Shown: piece after piece, positions 23,701 through 35,530 of the stretch | How positions within the stretch are numbered: position 1 is the stretch's first letter | Layout: each line of letters starts with the position of its first letter | NCBI GenBank assembly: GCA_001466705.2 | Contig: LATX02000078.1 | Span: 744,001 to 808,000 of the forward strand | Length of the DNA stretch: 64,000 nt | Origin: Moniliophthora roreri | Taxonomy: Eukaryota > Basidiomycota > Agaricomycetes > Agaricales > Marasmiaceae | Direction of reading: 5' to 3' | The notes under the pieces: model-generated | What the model was told of the DNA's origin: nothing | The model's input: the letters and a program-made list of their open reading frames with translations, nothing else | Databases searched by the model: none | Made by a program: the position numbers and the translations under genes

Positions 23701-25113
23701 TGTCGATGTGTAAGGCCAGTAAATTAGACTATAAGAGCGAAGACGAGGAGTTCGAGCATTTACCTGTTACCATTCACCCTGGCATGCGGTCACTGGTCAC
23801 GACGCGAACTGCTGCTCCAACCAAGTTCGAACGGCCCTATTCCGATTTTCTCCAGTTTATATCTGCCCTTAGAGAGGAGAGGATGTCTTGAAACACAGCT
23901 GGTGCATGTACTGAGGAAAGAGACCAGAGTTGTGAATATGAAAAGCGTGTCACGAGGCGGAATTCAAACTTGTCCTCTTGCCACGATGGTGTGTTAGAAA
24001 CCAGAATTTCAGGCCTACAATAAAGGCCGGGCCTTGCGGTAAACTCTTGTTTGAAGCAAGAAAGGGCGGATGCTTACATCGCCTAGTGAATTCAAAGGAG
24101 CGGCTGTACCGAATACAAATATGGCCCACGCATGGTGCGATGACTTGAAACAAACCTGTGTCGTACCCTCAAAATCTTGGTCAACCCGGGCACACCGAGT
24201 GTTCTGGATCTATCCACTCGGACAGCCCAGACCCAATGACAAACCTGAGGCCTACATGAGCCGCAGCTCCTCCTGTAATCCATGTTTTCTGTTGCGTTGA
24301 TGCCCGGCTTTCAGAGGACCTCGTTTTAAGCAGCCAAAATAACTCGGAGGACAACCGACGAGATACGTATGTTCCGGGTTGGAAGTGGGGCCTAATTTGT
24401 GTTACAGTGAGCTGCTTTTTGAGGTTCATTCTAGTGAGAGTCATCCACAGGCATTTGGCGGGCATCGAGACTTGTCAAAACCTTTTCTTACTATTGAATA
24501 GAGTAAATTGGCGCTAGGGTGCGGGATTACAGCACCATCATCTTATTGCATTGCACGCGTAGATACCTAACTACAAAGGCCAATAGAAAGTGCCTAATCT
24601 GTTGAATATAAATAACAGTGTGCCAATAAGTAAGTATGTCCAAGAAGTAGGTGGAGTGTTTGTATAGTAACCGGAAATAGTCTCTTTTGCGTGTGGAATA
24701 GAAGTGATGGACCAAAATTTGGATAAGGAGGAGTGGGAGTATTTAGAAGTAACGAAAGAATGATGCAAGCGATGGCGTTCAGTTTGTCCGTCCGTAGCGA
24801 TAAAGGAATGGAGCAAAGAGAAAAGCTGTTGAGTACCGAGAAGATGACGAATGAGCTAAGGAAAGTGAATAGACACAATCAACGTCGAGTCGAATGAAGT
24901 TAGTCGTACGCGTGAAATAACGGAGGGTATGTACACCGAACAAAAATAAGACAGCACAGCGCCTTGATAAAGTAGATAAGCGATGGGAACTAGTGGGGTC
25001 ATAACGCATACTGGTGGAGGAAGGACATGAGCTATACAAACTAGGCATCAGGGAACAAAGAAAACATGAAAGACAAATGCATTTCGATGGATCGAAAGAT
25101 TGGCCACAATCCT
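20799..25113. other. gene-poor stretch, no gene recognised
   Basis: About 4.3 kb with only short frames on both strands. A minus-strand pair at about 21515-21864 ('FDGQQLFLLPYVSLTGTWVD' and 'KSFDPLRYTIAQVNTHSIG') looks somewhat protein-like and could be the remnant of a gene, but no domain is visible and the frames cannot be joined with confidence. No repeats longer than a few tens of bases were noticed. Confidence 0.45.
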
Positions 25114-26695
25114 CTATTGCCGGATGTTCGTGTATGCGGGCGGCAATTCAATTGTCTCTGGTTCCTCTTCTCCAGCAGGCTTTTGCTCACTGGGACCAGC
25201 GTCATCGTGCTGAATAATATTGACTGCTCTAAATTGCCTGGGCGCCGTTTTCCGTGTTGCTGATGTCGAGGCAGCGTCAGGGGTACCACTCCTGTCGGTC
25301 GTGTACATGCTCAGCGGTCGTCCATCTGAGCTGACCCCATCGGAGCCAGCAACGGTCGGATCAGGAACGAGGAACGGTTCCGGTTCGTAATACTGAGGTA
25401 ATTCTTGACGACGATTTGATTCGTCGCCTTCGTCGGCATTGAGAAGATCGACAGGTTTCTCGCCTGAACGGTTGCCATGGCTACGTTTGCGGAAGAAGAA
25501 GAGAATGAGGATGGCTGCGAGAATGGCGAATACGCCTCCGATAACACCTCCGACGATGGCTCCAGTATTATTACCACTACGGCGGATTCATTCAACACAT
25601 GGACAAGAATAGAAAGGATATCCGACATACCCGCCACCGTTTGAACCGCCACTTGACTGATTCCCGCTGCTGTCTGTTGGATACATGCCACCTGCAGGGG
25701 AACCAGCTGTCGAGCTTGGGCTGGTGTTACTTAGACATGAGTTATCGTTCTGGATATTATTCCCGACAGTCGTTCGTAGACTGCCACCGCTTCCCATACC
25801 GCGGCCGTCGCCACACACGATGTGTAGAGTTGTGCCTTCACGGACATTGGGTGTCCAGTTGAATCCAGTACCAGTTGACGTCTGATTCGAGAGTGTTCCA
25901 GTTGGTATCTGGAAAGACTGGCCACCTGGAATTACTCCAACAAAGTTGAGGTCGCTATATGAAGGGAGGAATGATGAGCAAATGAGGGTCGAATCATCTG
26001 TTTGAAAATGCACCCTTGAACCTTGTTAGGATCCCACCATAATCGTGTGCTTTGGCATTGTGCAATGACGTTGGGTGGATCAATGTTGAAGAAGAATGGT
26101 GGCTGGACTGGTTGACTGGAATCAAAGCAACTGGTGTCGTCAGATGAGGTTACTTGTGCAGCGGCACTGGTTCCTCCCGAGCCAAAACCATTTTGGTCGC
26201 TGACCTGAAAGAAAATGCAATATGAGCGAATGAACCTTTTTTGACGGATCCGGACAAGAAGAAACGTAGCGATGAATTGAATTCTTTGTCTCCATCCAGC
26301 CCATATCCCCTATGCCTCACAAAAAAGAAAGATTTCATGCCTCCAAAGCACCTCTACGACACCACTGAAAATCCCCACAGGACGCTAGTCGTACTCACCA
26401 CTGCAACAAATTGCGAATTTGCTGGATATTTCAGCTGGAAAGTGACTGATGTCGCGGAGTCTGAAGGAAACTGCTGTTCAAGGATTCTTCGCGCTTCTAC
26501 ACTATTCGGCAAGGGTGTCGGACCAGAAGGGATGATAAGGACGCGATATGGAGGTTTGCCGTCGTTGCCAGTGATTTCGATAGTAAGGTCCCCACACTGC
26601 TTTGGGTTTTGTTTGAAATTCCAAGAATAGGCGAGAGATAGGATAGGGAGGTCGAGCAGCAGCGCTACGGCTGCTGAAATTTTTGGAGCGACCAT
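25114..26695 (-). CDS. secreted or single-pass membrane protein with Ser-rich stalk
   Basis: Read right to left. The start at 26695 gives a signal peptide (MVAPKISAAVALLLDLPILS...), then 'YSWNFKQNPKQCGDLTIEIT' and 'PYRVLIIPSGPTPLPN', the ectodomain type common in Agaricomycetes. Following exons give 'TSCFDSSQPVQPPFFFN' and 'IPGGQSFQIPTGTLSNQTS', then a Ser/Gly/Asn-rich stalk. One membrane helix follows ('AIVGGVIGGVFAILAAILIL'), then a basic RKR stop-transfer and a cytoplasmic tail ending 'EPETIELPPAYTNIRQ', a PPAY motif of the kind bound by WW domains. Stop at 25114-25116. Probably a cell-surface sensor or adhesion-type protein; its function is not known. The introns near 26220-26390, 26010-26040 and 25575-25625 break the ectodomain. 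Confidence 0.75.
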
Positions 26696-27242
26696 GGGGG
26701 GAGGGAGGGATGAACTAGGTCACAGTTGGGGTAGAAGGCCAAGCTCCACCGTCATGGGTAAGTGTTTTGAGCTTTTCCCACAGGCCGTTCCGCTACATAG
26801 CCGTCAATTGAAGCTGTTGCGTGATTCATGATCGTAAGTCTCGGCTTGGCTGGGACGGTCGGTCGACAAGATATTGCTATGTGCGCTAGTAACATCCTCT
26901 TTCTTCAGGAGTATGTACGAAAATAACATGTATCACATTTGCAGTAATAAATAATGGCACAAGAGTATGAGCCTCCCAGAGGACCTTTTAGTAGGGGATT
27001 TACGGGCCATCGCTGGTAGGAAATCGGCCACGACAGCTATTGCCATATGAACATGGGCAGGAATGTCCGACCTTCCAATCGGGAATCGGATCGCTTGCGA
27101 GAATCAGATCCCACAAGACTGTGTGCCGTCAATGATGAGACAGTCGATATGGAGGCCGATAAATCCTCGTGAACATGAGATACAATTTTTGTTTCTTTGA
27201 CCGTATGATACATGTGATGGTTATTGTACAGATTGACTTGAA
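26696..27242. other. intergenic, no gene seen
   Basis: Lies between two minus-strand genes: the promoter of the membrane-protein gene on the left and the 3' flank of the methyltransferase gene on the right. No coding pattern was seen. Confidence 0.5.
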
Positions 27243-28186
27243 TCACATTTGCTTGTCCCTGTCCGTGAGCGGTACATACTGCAAAACGCCGATGACATGA
27301 AATGCGAGATACCGACAAGGAAATATGCTTACACGAACACCCATTACTTCCGTTTGTGTTAACTTTCCGTCGGCATCTTTGTCGACATGTAGAATATTCT
27401 GCATCAAAGTTCCGACGGGAATGAACATTCGTCCTGGGGAAGCAAGTTGCTCCACAAGCGATTCTGGAATGGTAGGTGCAGCGGCACCAACATGGATAGC
27501 ATCATATGGACCTAAATGTAAAGGCATGAGGAACGGAAATGGAAGAAGAAACGATGCCAACCATCGCTTGCGAGCCCCTTGCGTCCATCGCCGGCAACGA
27601 CTTCAATCTGTTGAGCCTCCAAAGCAGCACCTAGACCATCTCGTTTCAGGTTGCTAATGGACCAGTCAACCAATTCTTCGACGTGTTCAATGCCTATGAC
27701 TTTTCCTTCTTCCACGAGGTGATGAAGAACGGCAACAAGATACCCAGATCCACTGCCGATGTCCAGAACTTTTGCTCCTGGTTTCAGATAGGGAAGGAGG
27801 TGCTCTGCGGCGTAGGCATGCTACAGATACACAGCTTTTCAGTGTGCGATGGTTCAAGCACACACAATGAAGATGTGCTAACCATATGAGGTGCACTTAT
27901 GGTTGCACCGTATCCAATAGTCCTGCATGCGATTCTTTTAGTTCGGTTCCTCGGACGAGAAAGCGAATATTCGCAACTGAGGCGAGTCTTCGTATGCATC
28001 CGACTTGTCACGGACGTAGTTTGCTCGATCTACCTTTGCCATTGCCTACTCTTCTGAAATGAATCGCTGCGAATCTTAAATGGCAGTGAGACGCACCTTT
28101 GCAACGCGCTCTGAATGAAAAATTCCATTATTCGCCATGTTGGCAATGAGTTCTGCGTTCGTTCTCCCTGAGCTACGCCACGCCAT
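27243..28186 (-). CDS. protein-L-isoaspartate O-methyltransferase
   Basis: Repairs isoaspartyl residues in aged proteins by SAM-dependent carboxyl methylation; normally cytosolic. The start at 28186 gives [17 protein letters not shown], then '[12 protein letters not shown]', the typical opening of the PCMT family. Later exons give '[10 protein letters not shown]', '[20 protein letters not shown]' (substrate-side motif), then the SAM-binding motif I '[13 protein letters not shown]'. After that come '[17 protein letters not shown]', '[20 protein letters not shown]' and 'PGRMFIPVG'. The last intron joins 'VMGVR' to '[11 protein letters not shown]'. Length and motif order match the family. It shares a 273-base divergent promoter region with the transporter that starts at 28460. 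Confidence 0.93.
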
Positions 28187-28459
28187 GGCGGTTTTCAATT
28201 AGATGCTGACGATATTTATGACGAAGGTGGTGAATGTGGATAGCAGAACAATTTGTGACGCAGCGCTAAACGCAACCTGGTCACGCCTATGCGGCGCGCC
28301 GCGCACGTGTGTGCCTTGGCGGAAGTATTATGACAGGAGGAGAAATTCAAGTCCGACGGGCGATGCATTGTTACTGTACTTGGCTTCCCTCTTTCCTGTC
28401 CACTCAACCTCTTTGCAGGGCATTCGCCCAATCTCTTGCTTTCGTTGTATCCATACCCG
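28187..28459. promoter_or_regulatory. shared divergent promoter region
   Basis: The 273 bases separate the start codons of the methyltransferase gene (minus) and the auxin-efflux-carrier-like gene (plus). Both promoters must therefore lie here, unless they overlap the 5' exons. No clear TATA box stands out. Confidence 0.55.
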
Positions 28460-30484
28460 ATGAAAAATTCTGAATCTCTACCTCTTGGATCTCTCCTTCT
28501 GACTGTTTTCACCGTGAGTATTTTGCCGAACTTCTTTCTTGTTCGCGACTGACGCGGTGTCTACACAGTCTATACTCGAAGTTTTTCTTCTATGTCTCGC
28601 TGGATATATACTTGCTTCGAGGGGCATCCTAGATAAGAAGACTCAAAAGGTGTGCGGACGAGCCTTTGCCATATTCTGGATACTGAAGAAACGGTCTCGA
28701 TAGCAACTCAATCGCCTCAATGTATCTTTGTTTACCCCTGCGCTGCTATTTTCCAAAGTTGCATTCTTCCTGTCTCCTGGTGCGTACACAAGTCCCCTTG
28801 GTCTACGTTTGTTTCTCAAGTCTTCTTTCAGAGAAATTGAGGGAGCTATGGATTATCCCTCTGTTTTTCGTTATTGTGACCGCAGTCTCAATGGCAGTCT
28901 CCTTCCTACTCGGTTCAATATTCGGTTTGAAGAAATCTCAAAGGCATGCTACGTCGTTCCATTTTTCGACGTGAAGCTGACATTTTACAGGGCCTTCGCT
29001 ATGGCAGCAGCAATGTTCATGAACTCCAACTCTCTTCCAATCGCTCTCATGCAAAGTCTAGTTGTTACAGTGCATGGCTTGAAGTGGGGTAAAGACGATA
29101 ACAAGAATGCTATGTTAGGCCGAGCCCTAACTTATCTGGTACTGTATAGTACTCTTGGTATGATTGCAAGTAACGTCACTTTCTGTTTTGTACAATTGAC
29201 TGATGGTGCCTACCTCTTTCATTAGTTGAGATGGAGCTACGGCGTCCGTCTCTTATCGCAAGCCGACGATGAAGGTGCTATCCGACTTCCGGATGATTCT
29301 AACGACCCACTACTCTCCTCGTCATCGCAAGAAACCTTATCCGATAGGTTGTACGAACACGCCGCCACCGACTCCGAGTATTCCGCCACCGCTCCGACTA
29401 TACCTTCTATCATCGTCGATGATACTCATACCCGCCCGCAACCTGCGCGAAAGCAGTCTAAATTCTACAATTCTTTCCCTAATTCTCCCAACCAGTCTCG
29501 TGTCGAACTTCCTTTTATAGAATCTGTAGCACCTTCTGCATTCAACTCTGACGATGAAACGAGCGACGACGAAACAGGAACGGTCACTGCTAATGCATCG
29601 ACGCTGCCAGTACATCAGCAGCGACAGCATTCACATGCACAATCATCCTCATCCACATCGTCCGTACGGATCTTCTTTCGTCGGTGCAAACGGCGAATTC
29701 ACCGTACTTGCGTCGCATTCAACGAATTTATGACCGTGCCACTGTGGGCGGCTCTTCTGTCAATCATAGTCGCGCTCATACAGCCAGTCCAACATGCGCT
29801 TGAAATGCACATGCAGCCTGTAAAAGGTGCATTGACTAGTGCGGGTAACTGCTCGATCCCAGTAACTTTGATTGTTCTTGGGGCGTACTTTTACCCTAAC
29901 AAGGACGAGAACGCGACTATCTCCACTAATGGACATCAGATAAACGGCCATACCACCACGTCAATGTTGGAGTCTAGTTCTTCGTCGACTTTGCTCCAGA
30001 GCGTTCGGGAGATGTTCCATGGTAAAACGAAAAGAAGACACGACAAGAGTTCGCGGCCTGGAGAGACTAAAACAGTTATCATAGCTGTTGCGTCGAGAAT
30101 GATCCTCACACCACTTTTGTTGTTGCCACTCATGGTACTGTTCACCAAGTTTGACTTGCAGAGGGTGTTTGATGAGTATGTGTGTTTTCTCTGTATGATC
30201 GTGGTCGCATTAACACATATTTTCTTTCTAGTCCGGTCTTCGTCGTATCAAATGTCCTTTTGATATCATCACCTCCTGCATTGACACTTGCTCAGGTATG
30301 TGTGTCGTGCTTCGCGTCTGATGTCGACCGTGCATCTCATATGGAATTGCAGATCACACAAGCAGCATCTGGAGATGCGTTTGAGCGACTCATCAGTCGT
30401 ACGATCTTTTGGTCGTACTGTATCATTACACCTCCGGCTACGATCATCTACGTTGTCATTGGTTTGATTTTGGCCAAGCTTTGA
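28460..30484 (+). CDS. auxin efflux carrier family (PIN-like) membrane transporter
   Basis: Multi-exon integral membrane protein of the Mem_trans/auxin-efflux-carrier family, in fungi usually an ER or vacuolar solute transporter. The ATG at 28460 begins MKNSESLPLGSLLLTVF. The N-terminal helix bundle has 'LCLAGYILASRGILDKKTQK' and 'LNVSLFTPALLFSKVAFFLS', the family's crossing motif, then 'LWIIPLFFVIVTAVSMAVSF' and 'AAAMFMNSNSLPIALMQSLV' (NSN motif). A long hydrophilic loop, acidic and Ser-rich, fills about 29250-29690. The C-terminal bundle has 'FNEFMTVPLWAALLSIIVAL', 'LTSAGNCSIPVTLIVLGAYF' and 'RMILTPLLLLPLMVLF', then 'PVFVVSNVLLISSPPALTLA' and 'IITPPATIIYVVIGLILAKL'. Stop at 30482-30484. No lesions were seen. 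Confidence 0.92.
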
Positions 30485-30951
30485 TTCTACAAGGGTCTTG
30501 TGACACTTGCGAGAACTTCTTTATAATGTTGTTACTTTCACTACGTAGTTGCTGTATACAATGTCTATAGACTATTCGATTTCGACTTCAATGGCTGGAA
30601 AACATGAGATCCAAGCAAGAATGGATCCCCAGCTGTCATGTGTACTTGGTATACGTTACGTCACGATGAGTACGTTTTCGGGTCACGTGATGGGAACGTC
30701 TTATTTCTTTACGTGCGGCAACTTGCAAAACCATGCTGCCATGGAATCCCTGCTCTCACTCCCACAGCCTGTATCTTGTCACCAATGATACCCGGGATAG
30801 CTGAGCACTTACTGTATTTAGACCGTCACCGGCCAGTGCTAATACCAGCACAAAGATATTTCAAGCCGTCTCACGCTTGAGCAACCCACTTTCCAATCAT
30901 TGCATATTGACAGGAGCTACATTTTGGCAATCACGGGCAGCTGCGAGCGTT
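30485..30951. other. intergenic, no gene seen
   Basis: Between the transporter and the P450. Short frames only; nothing recognised. Confidence 0.5.
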
Positions 30952-33376
30952 ATGGACGGACTTAGTGGACTTCTTTTTGCTCTCGTCGCAGTTTTTGTTA
31001 CTTCCTGTGTCATCAAGCTTTTCAATGGTTTGCAAGTAAGCCGTCCTTTGACTATCCCAGTACGTGCAGACTCACATATTTCGCCACTACAGACTGTGAA
31101 TCATATCCCAGGCTACAGACCTCCATTCACGCCCTTTGGTTTCCCGGGTGTAGTCCTTCCGACCAGATGGTGGAACACCGGGCTTGATATGCACTTTGTG
31201 AGGCGGTATGATAGTGCATCCTCTGGCCCTATTTCTCCTTCCTGAGTACTCACAACAAACGCCGTTCTCCAGTGTACAAGGAAAGAGAATACATGTCTCT
31301 TGTACCATTCATCTCTGGAAAACCTGCGATTTGGTCCAACAATCTTGACGTGGCGAAACAAGTCGAAGCAGGAGGTGCGAGGGGATTGTTTTTTAAGCCA
31401 GATTCATCTAGTATGGCACTGCGGCATGCTGTTCCAACTGCAAATCGGTTGCACTCAGTCTGATGACTCGAAAACAAGCCTCTGGGGAACGAATCTTGCT
31501 GCATCAAATGGAGAAGCCTGGAGGAAACATCGTCGCGTCATGGGTCCTGCCTTTAATGTGAAACTGTGCGCTCCTCTTCCTCCGGCAAAGTTCGACTATT
31601 CATATAGTTAGATGCTCAGGTACCGAATCGTATGGGAAAAGACGCGAGAAATTTACAAAGAAATGGTTTCTGAAGGGGAGTGGGCGACGAAACGCGAAGT
31701 AGACGTGGACCCTCTTCAATCCATAACGTACAAGGTTCGACTCTACTCATTTATGAATCGATCAATCACGTTGAAGCTCTCCTTGCTAGCTGGCACTTAT
31801 CATCCTTGGAACATGTGGATTTGGACTTCCGGGCAGCTGGTTCGTGAATACGAAAAACTTCATCATTACCTGACATAACCAATGAACTAGGTTGGAGCCT
31901 CCCAGAACTCAGAGTTCAGATAGTCTCAGTCTAACGGTCCAAGGCGCCCTGCGTCTGATTGCTGATTCAATCAATTTCACCTTATTCGCGCCAAAATGAC
32001 TCAAGGCTCTCCCCCTTGAATGGTGAGGAACATATATCCATCTTCCCTCCATTTAGTGCAGCTCACCATAACCTTGCGAACAGGATAAAGCAGACACACG
32101 ATGCTCACTACCAGTTGAATTTATTCATGAAGGAACAAATCGAATTGCGAAGATCGAGAATCTCGGATGGCCAGATTGGGAGTTCAAGCGAAGGCGATAA
32201 GGCGGCCGGCAACAACCTACTGAACCTGCTCGTACAAGCGAGTGAGGACGAGGAAGGAAAGTATCAGTTGAATGATGATGAACTGGTTAGTGTTGTCCTT
32301 GAGTTATCGGTCCATTCTAATGGAATGGCCCTCAGATCAGCAATGTCTTTCTACTGCTTTTGGCTGGCCATGGTACGAGTTTGCAATATACATTATCGGA
32401 TACAATATACTCACATTTGCTCGATTGCTAGAGACGACAGCCAATGCTCTTGCTGCAACTTTCGGTTACCTAGCCGTCAACCCGCACGTCCAACAGGAAA
32501 TTTATCAACACATCATCGACACCGTTGGACACAAGGACATAGTATGTCGCTCGCCTTCAATTGCACCTAGTATGGTGGTGATACCAGTTCAATTCACCAG
32601 GAATTTGAAGACTATGCCAAGCTCAACAAAGTGGTGTCGGCGTTTATCGAGGCTGTCAGGTTAATTCGTTAGTGAACGTCATTTCCTTCTGTCAGCTTGT
32701 GATTAACCGTGGGTGGTAGCTGGTGGCCACGTTCTGATTCGAGAGGCCGCTGAAGACACAATCCTTGAAATCCCTACTGATCCCAGATTCGATAGCGAGG
32801 GTGCGAAATTGGGTCGTAAGCAGACAATTCCCGTCAAGAAAGGAACGGAAGTATGTTAAGAAAGATTTCCGCCCCCCGTCAGGGTGCTGACGTATCTGCG
32901 TAGGTCGTCGTTGACATGATAGGGCTCCGTGGGTATCCAAGCTATAACGTACACTGACGTTAATCTCACTCCAATGCCATCAGATCGCAACCCGCGCTAC
33001 TTTGAAGACCCAGAGGAGTATAGGCCATCCAGATGGTATGACATACCCAATGACTCTGAGCTGTTCACTGGGTTTAGTGTGGGTACGTTTGGGTTTTTGC
33101 ACTATCTCGGCCGACGGCTTTATTTGGCACTTTTGCTTCACGGGACACTAACCAATATGTGAATCAGGTCCCCGTGCTTGTATTGGGCGGAAATTTGCCA
33201 CAGCAGAAGCTGTCTGTTACCTGACGATGCTCTTGCGAGACTGGGACGTCAAACCGCTGTTGAGAAGCGGAGAAACAGAGAACGAATGGCGCGGTAGATG
33301 TCTCGTTCCCAATTTCTCTTTGACCCTGGGTGCGGCGAATATTGGGGTCAAGTTCATCAGGAGGCCACAGGCATAA
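30952..33376 (+). pseudogene. cytochrome P450, probably inactivated
   Basis: Multi-exon heme monooxygenase of the ER. It starts with a membrane anchor (MDGLSGLLFALVAVFVTS...). P450 landmarks in order: 'GYRPPFTPFGFPG', 'NLAASNGEAWRKHRRVMGPA' (C-helix WxxxR), 'LALIILGTCGFGLPGSW', the I-helix 'LLLLAGHETTANALAATF', an ExxR as 'FIEAVR', 'FEDPEEYRPSRWYD', and the heme loop 'GFSVGPRACIGRKFATAE' with its cysteine, joined across an intron at about 33083-33168. Two problems: the codon after 'FTLFAPK', where relatives have Trp, is TGA (31997-31999); and no clean splice was found that joins 'EAVR' (32656) to 'AGGHVLIREA' (32718) in frame. The rest is well preserved, so inactivation is recent, or the sequence has errors here. 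Confidence 0.7.
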
Positions 33377-33976
33377 CGACCAGTTACGTGGGTTAGGCAT
33401 ACCGCGGGGGGGGCGACGATCGGTGATGTAAAAGAGACACCTGAGCAGGTGGTTTGATAACAGGTTTTTTTGTTCGAATTAGTCTGCCAACTTTCTGGAA
33501 AGTCAACATGAGAGCTCATATCATTTGAATATACTAGGGTGACAATGTTATATGACGCACTTGCCCTGTCCGGGCGATACACCCGGTGACCAGCAGGCAG
33601 GTGCAATCACAAGATGCCAAGATAGTCTAGGTGAATGTCGTCGATGCTCGATATTCGACGATACTGAATTACAAGGACAAGTTACATGATACATGTAGGT
33701 CAGTCCGAGTTGGTTCGTGCAACAGATTACAATAAGGTATATAATACTGATTTTCTTTGCATCTGTCCATCCGTTCATAAAGAATATCGTGAAGTTGTGA
33801 TTGACGCCTCTGCATAAACATATCAACATGAATAACCTGCAAGGCTACAAAACAAAGAGGAACACTCACTTTAATCATAGGCAAAGAGTGTTACATTCTG
33901 GAAAAATAGGTTTTAGAACCTAACGACTACACCGCAGGTTCAATCAAGAGAAAAACCTGTCGTCAAAAGAGAAGAC
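33377..33976. other. intergenic, no gene seen
   Basis: 600 bases downstream of two convergent genes, the P450 and the small minus-strand gene. It probably holds both 3' ends. There is a run of seven guanines near 33407. Confidence 0.5.
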
Positions 33977-34444
33977 TTACAGTAGAGATAATGTAAGGTC
34001 TCCATGGACCTTGGCCTTCAACTCGACCGCGACGTCCAGGTTTAGATCCAGTCGGAGCTTCAAGGGCTTGTCGCCGCCCCCGCCTTCCTCGCCTTCACCT
34101 CCGCCTTCTTTATTTCCTCCGGCAAGCCCTCCAACGGTGTTCCCAACCTGATCTACTGCTCCTTTGGCAGTGTCGCCCACATTGCCCACCTGCTTGCCAA
34201 GGTCACCGACTTCATCGACGCCAGGAAGGCCGCCGCCGCCACCTTGACGACGACGACGCCTGTTGCCTTGTTGCTGTCTCGCGGGGGCCGCGTCGGAATC
34301 TGCTTCACTGCCAGCGGACATGCTACGGGGAGTTCGGCTCCTTCCGCGACGAGATTGAGAGCGAGAGCCTTGCTTTTGACGAGCAGGAGGAGGTCCGGAC
34401 GAAGGTGAACGGGATTGGTTCCCTGGTTTTGGTGAATCGGCCAT
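33977..34444 (-). CDS. small basic, Gly-rich protein with conserved alternating C-terminus
   Basis: Intronless frame of 155 residues read from 34444. The N-terminal half is disordered and basic (SQSRRGRSRTPRS, RRRRRQGGGGG). A middle part reads 'DLGKQVGNVGDTAKGAVDQV', an amphipathic helix-like segment, followed by a Gly/Glu-rich spacer. The end, 'KPLKLRLDLNLDVAVELKAK' then 'VHGDLTLSLL', alternates hydrophobic with charged residues almost without exception. I know this C-terminus from small proteins in many fungi, but no function is known to me. The alternation suggests a beta strand or a peptide lying on a surface. Confidence 0.75.
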   Translation of the reverse strand: MADSPKPGNQSRSPSSGPPPARQKQGSRSQSRRGRSRTPRSMSAGSEADSDAAPARQQQGNRRRRRQGGGGGLPGVDEVGDLGKQVGNVGDTAKGAVDQVGNTVGGLAGGNKEGGGEGEEGGGGDKPLKLRLDLNLDVAVELKAKVHGDLTLSLL

Positions 34445-35530
34445 GTTTCAAGGGGAGGGTGCTTTCTGTTGTGATTGATATGTGTTGAGGGGGGTAAGTG
34501 GGAAAGAAAGATTATCAGGTGCGATGACTTGGTTTGTCTATATAAATTCGGGAAACGCCCCATTTTTGACGCATATATGAGCTCATGAATAGTGTGGAGA
34601 TGGCTGCTCTGACGCTACCTGGAGACCCGTGGGAGAAACGAGCATGTGCGGGTGGAATTGGAAGGGGATATAGCACTGATATGGCAGGATAGTGGCTGAT
34701 AGGTGGCCGGTATTTTTTACCGATTCAAGGAGGTTAGCAACCAGGGCCTGTGTGATGTCATACCCAGTTTTATGAATTTCTCTATCTCTCGCCATTGCAG
34801 TGTACTACTTGCTGCAACTGGAGGGTCTTCTCCTCAGTCTTGCACGAACGATTCAGTTTCATCGAATCCAACGCCTCATCCAAAGAGCTTCCACGGAGAG
34901 AAAGATTATCGCTGCCATTTTCGATGGTTCAGGGCGGTCCCTGGAACGCACAGCCACGATGACGTCGCCTAATCTAGATTCCTTCCCTGATTGTACCTGC
35001 TCGGCTGCAAACCTCGTCGCTCATTGCCACCCAAACTACCAGCTCTCACTCTGTCCTACTTCGAGGAACTCACCGTAGAGGTTTTTTCTCTCCTCAGATA
35101 TGGGGTTTTCTTTTTTCTTTGTCTTTGAAGGATTGGCCTGCTTGTAAGAACGAGGCTGTATATCTCAGTTCGAGCTGCGCTTGGAGCTTAGAGACGTCCG
35201 TTTGTCTACGGGTTGGATACTTTTCAGAAGTGCGCCACTCTTGTTCTAGGCTGTGGTGAGCATGAATGACTCACTAACTCTTGTGCGCCACCGCGACACG
35301 CCCTACTTCTCTAACGGGTACTCACCTGTGGTTCCACTATCCAGAACTGGCTACGGATGACATGAAGGCATAACATCACACTAGTTTTGGATGATACCTT
35401 CATGATATCACTTTTCGAATGCGGAGCCACCTCCCGACATTTAAGAGCCATGGATTAGAAGCACTTATTATAAAATTCTGTCAGACACCCTTCTCTCAAA
35501 ACTATTCAAACACACAGGAACTCCATAACT
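34445..35530. other. intergenic, divergent promoter region
   Basis: 1.1 kb between two genes that point away from each other. Short frames at 34703-35078 on the plus strand show no domain-like pattern. 'tatataaatt', about 100 bases upstream of the minus-strand start (near 34540), could be a TATA element for that gene. Confidence 0.5.

Noticed and set aside
29337..29630. Minus-strand frame inside the auxin-efflux-carrier-like gene.
   Set aside because: Shadow of the hydrophilic loop of the plus-strand transporter.
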